From Planctomycetota bacterium (GTDB taxonomy: Bacteria > Planctomycetota > Planctomycetia > Planctomycetales > Planctomycetaceae), in contig JAEYWB010000376.1 in the NCBI GenBank assembly GCA_023429275.1, forward strand, positions 1 through 5,684: DNA of 5,684 nt. The letters are read 5' to 3'. The notes beneath the pieces are model-generated. The model saw only the letters and a list, made by a program, of their open reading frames with translations. It did no database searches and had not been told where the DNA came from. Both the position numbers and the translations under genes were made by a program. Positions 1 to 5,684 of this stretch are shown piece by piece. Numbering within the stretch: the stretch's first letter is position 1; every line of letters begins with the position of its first letter.

Positions 1-1
1 G

Positions 2-604
2 CTCTGGGGATACAACAGGATCTTCCGCGACGTTCAGCGGATGATGCTGAACGAAGGGGACGATGCGACCCGCGAACGGCTCGACCGGATGCGGATGGAG
101 ACCCGATACCGCGAGGCGCAGTCGCTCCGTCAGCTCGGCCTTCTTCAGGCGACGGACGATGACCGGGTGACGATTCTCAACCGGGCCGCGAAGGCGGTGA
201 TGGCGGTCGCCGGGACGAAGCTCTCTCGCCCGGACCATGAGCGTTTCAACGCACTGTTCCTGGAGATCCAGTCCGATCTCGGCCTCGTTCCGGTTGACCT
301 GGCCAGAAGCGGCGACGTGAAGCTGGTCGACCCGAAGAAGAAGCGGGCCGTCCCGCCCCCGGCCAGGGACGTTCCTGCGGCGGCGGATGGGTCGATTCCT
401 TCCAGCAAGGCGAACGTCGCGGTCATTGCCGGAATGATCATCGTCGGCCTCGCCGCTGTCGGCGGAATCCTGTTCTTCGCCAGCCAGCAGCAGAAACAAC
501 AGCTCAGTAATCTTGCCCAACTGGCCGCAGGAAGCCGCGGATCCGGTGAAGACGACGCCCCCAATCGGCGGAGTCGTCCCGGGTCCCCTGCCTCCGACCC
601 CTGA
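2..604 (+). CDS. Hypothetical protein with one C-terminal transmembrane segment (5' partial)
   Basis: Not recognised as a known family. The frame is open to the left edge, and the 13 codons before the first ATG (position 41) mostly end in G or C like the rest of the gene, so coding probably begins upstream and the ATGs at 41 and 44 are internal. About 200 residues are visible. The first 90 or so are charged and probably helical, rich in Arg, Glu and Asp. A basic, Pro/Ala-rich linker with a KKKR cluster follows. Next comes one hydrophobic span of about 22 residues (roughly residues 138-160, core VAVIAGMIIVGLAAVGGILF), then a Gln-rich stretch and a polar, disordered-looking tail. The positive charge before the span suggests the N-terminal part is cytoplasmic and the short tail is outside; this is inference. 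The stop is TGA at 602-604. The next gene on this strand starts 67 bases later. Confidence 0.7.
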   Translation, partial: LWGYNRIFRDVQRMMLNEGDDATRERLDRMRMETRYREAQSLRQLGLLQATDDDRVTILNRAAKAVMAVAGTKLSRPDHERFNALFLEIQSDLGLVPVDLARSGDVKLVDPKKKRAVPPPARDVPAAADGSIPSSKANVAVIAGMIIVGLAAVGGILFFASQQQKQQLSNLAQLAAGSRGSGEDDAPNRRSRPGSPASDP

Positions 605-611
605 TTCGCGG

Positions 612-617
612 TACAAT
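612..617 (+). promoter_or_regulatory. Possible -10 box for the TPR-protein gene
   Basis: TACAAT differs from the TATAAT consensus at one position. It lies just after the upstream stop codon, 55 bases before the chosen start of the TPR gene (27 before its earliest plausible ATG). No good -35 hexamer is visible about 17 bases upstream; the bases there are GC-rich. It may mean that this gene has its own promoter, but a single hexamer is weak evidence. Confidence 0.3.
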
Positions 618-671
618 CAGGCGATCTGTTTGCGAGATCCGTTCATGTCCCTCACGCCCACGAGTTTGACC

Positions 672-1739
672 ATGCTTCCGATGGCTCGCCGTTCTCTGTC
701 CATCCTCCTCGGTGCGGGGGCTCTGCTGCTCCCGGCCTCGTCGTGGGCCGTCGATTCGGTCTCCCGGAAGAGCCAGGAGCGGGCGACCGGGGGACAGATC
801 ACGACGATCACCGCGAGCGAAGTCGTCGTCACGCAGAAGATCGGGAACAAGGAAGAGAAGGTTCCCGCCAACGACATCACACGGATCGAGTGGGACGGCG
901 AGCCCGCCGCGATGAAGCTCGCCCGCAGCGGTGAGGGGGGGACCGAGTTCCTCCGCTCGAAGGAGCAGTTCGAAGAGCTCCTGAAGGGGGACCTGAAGCC
1001 GAACATCAAGACCGACGTCGAGTTCTATCTCGCCCGGATCGCCTATCGCAGCGCACAGGCCGATCCGACGCTCGCCAAGGACGCCATCAAGAAGCTCAGC
1101 AACTTTGCGACTCTTCGAAAGACCAGCTACCGCCATTACGAAGTCCAGACGCTCCTCGGCGAGATCGCGTTGATCTCGGGGGATTTTGATACCGCCCAGA
1201 AGGCGTATGACGGACTGGCCAAGGCCCCCTGGCCGGAAACGAAGCTCGCCGCACAGATCGGCACCGGTCGCGTGCTGCTCGCCAAGAAGGACTTGGATGG
1301 GGCCAAGAAGGCGTTCGACGCGGTCGCTTCGGCCGATGCCAGGACCCCGGCCGAAACGTCGCAGAAGCTCGAAGGGATGCTCGGACAGGCGGAGTGCCTG
1401 ATGAGCGACAAGAAGTATCCCGAAGCGGCGAAGATTCTCGCTCAGGTGATTGACGGCTCGGCCGCAACGGACACGCGCCTCCAGGCCCAGGCTTATCTCC
1501 GGCAGGGGGATTGTCTGAAGGCACTTGGGGATAAGAACAAGGAGGCGGCACTCGCCTATCTGCACGTCGACCTCCTGTCGCCCCTCGCGGCCCATAAAGA
1601 CCTGCATGCCGAGGCCCTCTTCAATCTCTCCAGCCTCTGGGGCTCGCTCGGCATGGCGGACCGGGCCGAACGCGCCCAGGCGAAGCTCAAGGACGAGTAC
1701 CCGAACAGCGAATGGACCAAGAAGCTCGGCGGAGGCTGA
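672..1739 (+). CDS. Secreted TPR-repeat protein
   Basis: Probable exported protein of about 355 residues that acts outside the cytoplasm, most likely as a protein-interaction scaffold; no enzymatic motif is visible. A signal peptide is clear: basic MARRS, hydrophobic core SILLGAGALLLP, then SSWA followed by VDS as a likely signal-peptidase I site. A short beta-rich segment follows (GGQITTITASEVVVTQ, then VPANDITRIEWDGEP). The rest is helical with about five TPR-like units, seen as the repeated pattern of a small residue, a hydrophobic pair and a late Ala/Tyr (GEIALISGDFDTAQKAYDGL, GRVLLAKKDLDGAKKAFDAV, AECLMSDKKYPEAAKILAQV, GDCLKALGDKNKEAALAYLH). The end, DEYPNSEWTKKL, resembles the last repeat of BamD/YbgF-like TPR proteins. 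ATGs at 645, 672 and 681 are all possible. 672 and 681 place the signal peptide at the N-terminus, and 672 has a weak GAG seven bases upstream. The frame stays open back to 513, but that stretch overlaps the upstream gene and is not favoured. Confidence 0.85.
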   Translation: MLPMARRSLSILLGAGALLLPASSWAVDSVSRKSQERATGGQITTITASEVVVTQKIGNKEEKVPANDITRIEWDGEPAAMKLARSGEGGTEFLRSKEQFEELLKGDLKPNIKTDVEFYLARIAYRSAQADPTLAKDAIKKLSNFATLRKTSYRHYEVQTLLGEIALISGDFDTAQKAYDGLAKAPWPETKLAAQIGTGRVLLAKKDLDGAKKAFDAVASADARTPAETSQKLEGMLGQAECLMSDKKYPEAAKILAQVIDGSAATDTRLQAQAYLRQGDCLKALGDKNKEAALAYLHVDLLSPLAAHKDLHAEALFNLSSLWGSLGMADRAERAQAKLKDEYPNSEWTKKLGGG

Positions 1740-1755
1740 TACCCTCTGGCCTGCC

Positions 1756-1838
1756 AGTCGGCTCCCCACGATCAGCCGGAACGGGCCAGCGTCCGGTTCC
1801 GAGCGTGAACGGGATCTCACGCGGGCGTGGGAGCCGAT
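1756..1838. other. Nested inverted repeats: possible three-helix junction between convergent genes
   Basis: Three helices nest within about 80 bases, starting 17 bases after the TPR gene stop. The outer helix pairs 1758-1770 with 1826-1837: 12 Watson-Crick pairs with one bulged C at 1764, plus a possible G-U at 1757/1838. Inside it, hairpin A pairs 1777-1786 with 1791-1801: 10 pairs including one G-U, bulged G1795, loop CAGC. Hairpin B pairs GCGTGA (1803-1808) with TCACGC (1817-1822) around an 8-base loop. No T-run follows on either strand, so this is not a classical intrinsic terminator. It could be a bidirectional 3'-end structure or a small structured RNA. GC-rich DNA forms helices easily, so function is unproven. 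Confidence 0.4.
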
Positions 1839-1909
1839 GACCAGTCAGTGCCCGGCTCGCGAGCTGCGGTGATCCGCCTCCGGACGGTCCCCCAGGCTCG
1901 CCCCGGACG

Positions 1910-1927
1910 CCAGCGCGTTCCGCCTGG
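1910..1927 (-). terminator. Weak hairpin just after the HAD-like gene stop
   Basis: CCAGCG (1910-1915) pairs with CGCCTGG (1921-1927) with one bulge and a 5-base loop. In the direction of the HAD-like gene it lies about 8 bases beyond the stop codon. No U-tract follows, so it is at most a pause or RNA 3'-end protection element. Confidence 0.2.
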
Positions 1928-1935
1928 TTCGCCGA

Positions 1936-2886
1936 CTACCTCGCCACAATCTCTCGAACCTGCTCGACGCTCGTGATCAGCCGGTCGGGCTTCCGGTCCG
2001 GGTGCCGCACATCCGCCAGTGCGACCTGACCGCACTGCTTGTCGCCGACAAGGAGCGCCGTGCGAAAACCCATCGGCTTCGCCGCCGCGAGATCGTCGTT
2101 CAGCCGCCCGGTGACGTAAAGGACCTCCCCCGGCGCGAGCCCGGTCCGTCGCGTCATCTCGACAGCGGCTTCGAAGAGAGTCTGCGACGGTTTGCGGACA
2201 CCGTGCTGATGCGAGAGGCAGATCCAGTCGGGACGGAGAACGTCCGAAAGCATCGGAACGGGCTCCTGGGCGCGGAGGGCCCGCAGCAGCTGCGGAACGG
2301 TAAAGACCTGCCCGTCGTCGAGCAGCCCCTGCCGGACGCCGCTGGCCGTCAGCTGCCTCAGTGTCGCCGCCGCGCCTTCCGCCGCCCGGACTCCCTGAAG
2401 GTTCGCGTGGAAGAAATAGGCGACCTTCTCGCTGAGGCTCTCGCGGTCGCCGTAGTGCTGCACGTCGTACTGAAATTCATTCTTCTGCAGCCGCTCGATC
2501 AATTTCGCCCAGACCGCCGCCGAGTCGATCTCGGGGACGTCTCCTCGCTTGCGGCTCGCCATCCGCTGCTGATCGAGAACATCGACATACTGCTGCAGCA
2601 GGTACTCCCACGGCTGCCCCGGCTTGCGGGACATGCTGTGCCACATCTTGAACTCCTCGATCGTCTTCTGCAGGGCGATCTGCATCCGGAGTTCCTGTGG
2701 ATGCCGGTGCTGCAGCTTTCCCGTATCGATGGTGAGAAGCGTCCCATAGACGCTCCACAGCACCCCTCGGACCTCCGGCAGAGGCTTCAGGAATGGCGTC
2801 GCCTTGAGCGGCGAGGGAGGAAGCGGCTGCGGCCAGCGAAGCCCCTGCCGCTCATCGAGCCAGTCGAGATACTCCGAAAGGTCCAT
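1936..2886 (-). CDS. HAD-superfamily-like protein with degenerate catalytic motifs
   Basis: A 316-residue protein with the layout of haloacid-dehalogenase (HAD)-type hydrolases, usually phosphatases or dehalogenases. Motif I is VLWSVYGTLL (residues 42-51), where the family has hhhDxYGTL or hhhDxDGTL; the nucleophilic Asp is Ser45. Residues about 52-180 form a helical cap-like insert. The motif II position reads GLLDDGQ (187-193), with Asp190 where Ser/Thr is usual. Motif III Lys is kept (GVRKPSQTLFEAA, Lys232). Motif IV reads VLYVTGRLNDDLAAAKPMGF, so the usual GD is TG, although the later Asp pair is present. From this I infer a non-catalytic or altered relative. The frame can be extended to a GTG at 3060, but A/T-ended codons rise from 9 of 41 after ATG 2886 to 22 of 58 before it, so the ATG is favoured. 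The stop is TAG at 1936-1938. The glycosyltransferase gene lies upstream on the same strand. Confidence 0.8.
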   Translation of the reverse strand: MDLSEYLDWLDERQGLRWPQPLPPSPLKATPFLKPLPEVRGVLWSVYGTLLTIDTGKLQHRHPQELRMQIALQKTIEEFKMWHSMSRKPGQPWEYLLQQYVDVLDQQRMASRKRGDVPEIDSAAVWAKLIERLQKNEFQYDVQHYGDRESLSEKVAYFFHANLQGVRAAEGAAATLRQLTASGVRQGLLDDGQVFTVPQLLRALRAQEPVPMLSDVLRPDWICLSHQHGVRKPSQTLFEAAVEMTRRTGLAPGEVLYVTGRLNDDLAAAKPMGFRTALLVGDKQCGQVALADVRHPDRKPDRLITSVEQVREIVAR

Positions 2887-3034
2887 CGGACAGAGGCGAT
2901 GTTCGAGAGGATGGGAGAGGGGATCGTGGCGTGAAGGGCTCGCGGGAGCGATGGCCTGTTCCAAGCCACCGTACACTTCCAGGTCGAAAGGACTCAAGCC
3001 GCCGATCCAACGTTCGAAGGGCACTCTCAAGAGA

Positions 3035-3058
3035 CCTGCCCCGGCAGGGCGATCTGCC
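3035..3058 (-). promoter_or_regulatory. Mutually exclusive small hairpins between the GT and HAD-like genes
   Basis: Read on the minus strand, GGCAG (3058-3054), CCTGCC (3048-3043) and GGCAGG (3040-3035) occur in order, so the middle segment can pair with either neighbour. The second hairpin is followed by TCTCTT. This resembles a miniature attenuator or weak terminator 26-39 bases after the glycosyltransferase stop. The stems are only 5-6 pairs, so it may be chance. If real, it would limit read-through into the HAD-like gene. Confidence 0.22.
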
Positions 3059-3073
3059 ACCGCAGGAGCGGAC

Positions 3074-4381
3074 TCACGGAGCGTTCGCTCTCACTCGCGA
3101 TTCCTGTACGGCGATCGCCTCGACAAGGGCGTCGCGGAGAAGCCCGACCTGTGCCTCGGCGCCGTTCCTCTCGATGACGAACCGCCGCGCCCGCTCCCGC
3201 GCCTCCGCATCCGCATCCGGCGCCTCGGCCCAAAGCATTCGGACGAACGCCGCCAGTCCCTCCATGTCCTCCTCGAATGCTCTCCCGGCGCCCGACTCTT
3301 CGAGGAAGCCGGGGGCCACGACGAGCGAGGCGATCGGCACCCGCGAGAGAGCCGCCTGAAGAAACACGTTCGGAAACCCCTCGAGCGCCGAAGTGCTGAC
3401 CAGGGCGGCGGCCTTGCGGAACAGCGCCGGCATCCTTGGAAAGGGGACCTGCGAAACGATCCGAAGGTTTGCCGGCGCCTCGCTGCGGACCCGGGCCTCG
3501 AGGACCGGCTCGCGGGGGTTGAGGACCATCAGGAAACTGACCTCGGGACACCGCCTCGCCAGCTCGACCATGAGCTGCGGGCGTTTGTGAACCCCTTCCG
3601 CCCGGCCGATCCACAGGACATAGCGGGAGAGCCCCCCCGTCCCGGCATCCGGAAGCGGGTCGGCCGCGAGCCGGTCCCACTCCTCGTGATCGATCGGGTT
3701 GGCGATCACGAGGGAATCGCGGCCGAAACGTTCCTTGAGGGTCTTCTGCTGATCGGGAGTCTGAGCCAGGATCATGTCCGCCTGATCGATGATCCACGCG
3801 CACAGCGGGGCCGGGTCTCCGTACGGCGAGACGTAGTCGGAGTCGGGACGAAAACGCTCGTCGAGATCGCTGTCCGACCCCAGAAACAGCACCGCCGGGC
3901 GGCCGCGCGCCTTCGCGGAGGCGATCACCGCCGCCGAAGTCATGTTGACGACCCCGAACGTCAGGAACGCGTCGGCATCGACCGAGACGATCGGCTCCAT
4001 GGGCTTTCGGTAGTCGACCGCCCCCTGCGTCAGCCGTCGCCTCAGGAAGTCGGCCGCGACGATCGGCAGCTGCCACAACAGCGACGGCGAAAATCCGTTG
4101 AACCGGATCCACGGAAATCGGCCCGAGCGGGCCACCATCGTGCTCACCGCCTCCCGCATCCGGAAGAGCGGGTCCACGACCGGAACGAGCTCTACCCCTT
4201 CGATCGCCCGGGCCGCGGGCCGGCTCGAATGCCGCACCACGAACGAGACCCGCGTCCGGGGAAGTCTCGCGAGCGCCCGCGCGAACATCCACGCCCGAGT
4301 CTCCACCCCGCCGATCGCGCCGCCGGCAGCGGGATCGATGACCGGGTAGGCATTGAAGGCGGTCAGGCAGAAGTGATGCAC
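3074..4381 (-). CDS. Glycosyltransferase, GT4-type (GT-B fold)
   Basis: Predicted cytoplasmic retaining glycosyltransferase that moves a sugar from a nucleotide-sugar donor to an unknown acceptor, probably for polysaccharide or surface-glycan assembly. From the chosen GTG start (435 residues), the N-terminal Rossmann domain opens with HHFCLTAFNAYPV and a Gly-rich loop GGAIGGVETRAW (20-31). The C-terminal donor domain starts near YVLWIGRAEGVHKRP (254-268), with Arg260 and Lys266 where GT4 enzymes hold the donor phosphates. STSALEGFPNVFLQAAL (329-345) is the E-x7-E region, with Glu334 first and Gln342 in place of the second Glu. No signal peptide or membrane span is seen. The frame is open to ATG 4813, overlapping prs, and also offers ATG 4534, but GC3 falls from about 86% (43 of 50 codons) after GTG 4381 to about 55% (28 of 51) before it, and the fold starts right at 4381. 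The stop is TGA at 3074-3076. Confidence 0.88.
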   Translation of the reverse strand: MHHFCLTAFNAYPVIDPAAGGAIGGVETRAWMFARALARLPRTRVSFVVRHSSRPAARAIEGVELVPVVDPLFRMREAVSTMVARSGRFPWIRFNGFSPSLLWQLPIVAADFLRRRLTQGAVDYRKPMEPIVSVDADAFLTFGVVNMTSAAVIASAKARGRPAVLFLGSDSDLDERFRPDSDYVSPYGDPAPLCAWIIDQADMILAQTPDQQKTLKERFGRDSLVIANPIDHEEWDRLAADPLPDAGTGGLSRYVLWIGRAEGVHKRPQLMVELARRCPEVSFLMVLNPREPVLEARVRSEAPANLRIVSQVPFPRMPALFRKAAALVSTSALEGFPNVFLQAALSRVPIASLVVAPGFLEESGAGRAFEEDMEGLAAFVRMLWAEAPDADAEARERARRFVIERNGAEAQVGLLRDALVEAIAVQESRVRANAP

Positions 4382-4414
4382 GGGGGAACGAACAGGGACA
4401 AAGGGACAGCGAGG

Positions 4415-4431
4415 TCGTTCCTCGGGAACGA
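4415..4431. promoter_or_regulatory. Inverted repeat upstream of the glycosyltransferase (possible operator or leader hairpin)
   Basis: TCGTTCC and GGAACGA form a perfect 7-base inverted repeat around TCG. The right arm with one extra base, GGGAACGA (4424-4431), recurs directly at 4384-4391, beside the GTG start. Two copies of one half-site near a start would suit a repressor site. In RNA the repeat would be a 7-bp hairpin in the leader, 33-50 bases before the start. Confidence 0.3.
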
Positions 4432-4507
4432 GTCTCGGCGGGACGGCCGTTTCCGCCGGAGCATCTTCACGGATGCGTCGGCGGTTCACCACCAACTCAT
4501 TCAAACC

Positions 4508-4520
4508 TCGTGATTCACGA
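4508..4520. promoter_or_regulatory. 13-base palindrome, possible regulator site
   Basis: TCGTGA-T-TCACGA is a perfect inverted repeat with a single central base. It lies about 130 bases before the glycosyltransferase start and about 235 before prs. The shape suits a dimeric helix-turn-helix regulator, but a 6-base arm can arise by chance in a region this long. Confidence 0.2.
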
Positions 4521-4660
4521 ACCGCCCCCCTCATCCCCGAGGGGTCGACGGACCCGCAATCGCCGCATTGTGCGTCATTCCTCAAGGCCCCGGTGACTGA
4601 CGGCGGACTTCCTCCCGTTCCGGCGCCGCTCGTCCCCGGGCGAAACTTTCCTTCACGGGT

Positions 4661-4689
4661 TTTTCTCGAACGCACCGGTCCGCTATCCT
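4661..4689 (+). promoter_or_regulatory. Weak promoter candidate for prs
   Basis: TATCCT (4684-4689) could be a -10 box, with the T-rich TTTTCT (4661-4666) 17 bases upstream in the -35 place. Only the first two bases of that hexamer match TTGACA. It would give a leader of roughly 60 bases before the prs ATG. It is placed mainly because it is the most AT-rich spot in the region. Confidence 0.25.
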
Positions 4690-4719
4690 CGCCCTTTGCC
4701 CCACGCCCCGCCCCGATTC

Positions 4720-4732
4720 GCGATTTCATCGC
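4720..4732 (+). other. Small hairpin in the prs leader
   Basis: GCGAT-TTC-ATCGC is a perfect 5-bp inverted repeat ending 22 bases before the prs start codon. It could influence ribosome access in a leader with no Shine-Dalgarno sequence, but it is short and may be incidental. Confidence 0.2.
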
Positions 4733-4754
4733 ACCACGTCCGCGAACTACCTGC

Positions 4755-5684
4755 ATGTACGACCACCTGACCCTGATCTCGGGGCGCGCCCACGAGAAGC
4801 TGTCGGCCGACATCGCCGAGTACCTCGGGGTCAGCCTCGCAACCGTCGATATCGCCGACTTTCCCGACGGCGAAACTCAGGTCAAGCTGAATCACAACGT
4901 CCGCGGGCGGGACGTCTTCCTCATTCAGCCCACCGGCCCCTCCGCCAACCAGAACCTGATGGAGCTGCTGATCCTCGTCGACACCTGCATGCGTGCAAGT
5001 GCCGAGCGGATCACCGCCGTCATCCCGTACTTCGGCTACGCCCGCCAGGACCGCAAAGACAAGGGACGCGTCCCGATCACGGCGAAGCTCGTCGCCAACC
5101 TCCTCGACACCGCGGGCGTCGACCGCGTTCTGACCGTCGACCTGCATGCCGCCCAGATCCAGGGATTCTTCGACCTCCCCGTCGACCACCTCTACGCCGC
5201 GCCGATCCTCGACGACTACTTCAAGTCGATGAACATCCCGGTCGAGGAGATGGTGATCGTCAGCCCTGACGAAGGAAGCATCAAGCGGGCCATGCAGCAC
5301 GTCGAGAACCTTGGCGGCGACCTCGCCATCGTCGACAAGCGGCGCTCGAGCGCCACGGATGTTCGCCAGGCGAACGTCATCGGCGGCCCGATCGAAGGCA
5401 AAGTCGCCCTGATCTTCGACGACATGATCTCGACCGCCGGCTCGATCGTCGGCGCCGCATCGATGGCCCGCCGCCTCGGCGCCCGCAAGGTCTTCGTCGG
5501 AGCCACGCACGGCGTCTTCGTCGGTCCCGCTGTCGCTCGCCTCAACGAGGCTCCTGTCGACGAAATCGTCGTCACCGATTCGCTCCCCTGCCCCGTCGCC
5601 GGAAAGATCAACAAGCTCCGCCGCGTCTCCATCGCTCCGATGGTCGGCGAAGCCATCCGCCGCATCCACCGCAACGAATCCGTC
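4755..5684 (+). CDS. prs: Ribose-phosphate diphosphokinase (PRPP synthase), 3' partial
   Basis: Makes 5-phosphoribosyl 1-diphosphate from ribose 5-phosphate and ATP in the cytoplasm, supplying purine, pyrimidine, NAD, His and Trp synthesis. The 310 visible codons match class I enzymes from end to end: FPDGE (36-40), NVRGRDVFLIQPTGPSANQN (48-67), MELL (69-72), ITAVIPYFGYARQDRK (86-101) with the ATP-binding RQDRK, VPITAKLVANLL (106-117), the metal and substrate segment DLHAAQIQGFFDLPVDHLYA (129-148), SPDEG (170-174), the flexible-loop KRR (195-197), and the PRPP-binding loop DDMISTAGS (222-230). The family is usually about 312-320 residues, and the visible end EAIRRIHRNES aligns with the enzyme's last dozen or so residues, so only a few codons and the stop lie outside the window. 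ATG 4755 is chosen because it gives a family-like N-terminus (YDHLTLISGRAHEKL); there is no Shine-Dalgarno sequence. The ribose-phosphate loop has DDMIST where E. coli has DDMIDT, a variant I recall from other bacteria. Confidence 0.97.
   Translation, partial: MYDHLTLISGRAHEKLSADIAEYLGVSLATVDIADFPDGETQVKLNHNVRGRDVFLIQPTGPSANQNLMELLILVDTCMRASAERITAVIPYFGYARQDRKDKGRVPITAKLVANLLDTAGVDRVLTVDLHAAQIQGFFDLPVDHLYAAPILDDYFKSMNIPVEEMVIVSPDEGSIKRAMQHVENLGGDLAIVDKRRSSATDVRQANVIGGPIEGKVALIFDDMISTAGSIVGAASMARRLGARKVFVGATHGVFVGPAVARLNEAPVDEIVVTDSLPCPVAGKINKLRRVSIAPMVGEAIRRIHRNESV

Larger units (their letters stand above)
4382..4754. other. Divergent intergenic region between the glycosyltransferase and prs
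   Basis: About 373 bases separate the two divergent starts. I see no convincing gene here: open frames on both strands lack the high third-position GC of the real genes. It must hold promoters for both directions, but only a weak candidate for prs is visible and none for the glycosyltransferase. Three small inverted repeats are listed separately. No purine-type riboswitch core or T-box was recognised ahead of prs. Confidence 0.6.

Noticed and set aside
513..671. Upstream extension of the TPR gene
   Set aside because: It overlaps the previous gene by about 90 bases and would bury the signal peptide in the middle of the protein; ATG 645 remains possible but is less favoured.
504..1820. A 438-codon open frame on the minus strand
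   Set aside because: Antisense to the TPR gene, whose signal peptide and repeats are clear on the other strand.
1855..1864. GCTCGCGAGC palindrome in the convergent gap
   Set aside because: A 10-base GC-rich palindrome is too short and too likely by chance to call a site.
2002..2934. A 310-codon open frame on the plus strand
   Set aside because: Antisense to the HAD-like gene; Arg/Leu/Pro-rich and without motifs.
2804..4513. A 569-codon open frame on the plus strand
   Set aside because: Antisense to the HAD-like and glycosyltransferase genes; the translation is Arg/Pro-rich with no recognisable domain, as expected for a shadow frame in GC-rich DNA.
4683..5669. A 328-codon open frame on the minus strand across prs
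   Set aside because: Antisense shadow of prs; Asp/Val/Gly-rich low-complexity translation, while the plus strand encodes an unmistakable PRPP synthase.
1..5684. CRISPR array, insertion sequence, tRNA or rRNA
   Set aside because: No regularly spaced repeats, transposase motifs, terminal repeats, tRNA-like clover or rRNA-like stretches were seen on either strand.

Overview
The window is GC-rich DNA from what is probably a planctomycete-type bacterium. The clues are the protein types (a secreted TPR protein with a small N-terminal beta-rich domain, and a HAD-like protein with a degenerate active site), high G/C at third codon positions, and the lack of clear Shine-Dalgarno sequences before any start. 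The lineage is an inference, because no rRNA or other phylogenetic marker is present. The only universally conserved gene is prs.

Layout. (1) Positions 2-604, plus strand: the 3' part of an unrecognised gene for a protein with one membrane segment near its C-terminus; the frame is open through the left edge. (2) 672-1739, plus strand: an exported TPR-repeat protein with a signal peptide. A possible -10 box lies between these two genes. (3) 1740-1935: a gap between converging genes, holding a nested inverted-repeat structure that can be drawn as a three-helix junction. (4) 1936-2886, minus strand: a HAD-superfamily-like protein in which the nucleophilic aspartate and other motif residues appear to be replaced. 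(5) 2887-3073: a short gap with mutually exclusive small hairpins. (6) 3074-4381, minus strand: a GT4-type (GT-B fold) glycosyltransferase. (7) 4382-4754: a 373-base divergent intergenic region with two inverted repeats, a weak promoter candidate and a small leader hairpin. (8) 4755 to the right edge, plus strand: prs, ribose-phosphate diphosphokinase (class I PRPP synthase), 310 codons with no stop inside the window, so only a few C-terminal residues are missing.

How the genes work together. No single pathway is evident. prs makes PRPP for nucleotide, His and Trp synthesis and sits alone on its strand. The glycosyltransferase and HAD-like genes share a strand in the order GT then HAD and may be co-transcribed, but the 187-base gap makes this uncertain. 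The first two genes encode envelope-associated proteins of unknown role.

No mobile element, CRISPR array, tRNA or rRNA was seen. Nothing here amounts to a clearly new system. The items most worth a second look are the probable HAD pseudoenzyme and the structured convergent intergenic region.
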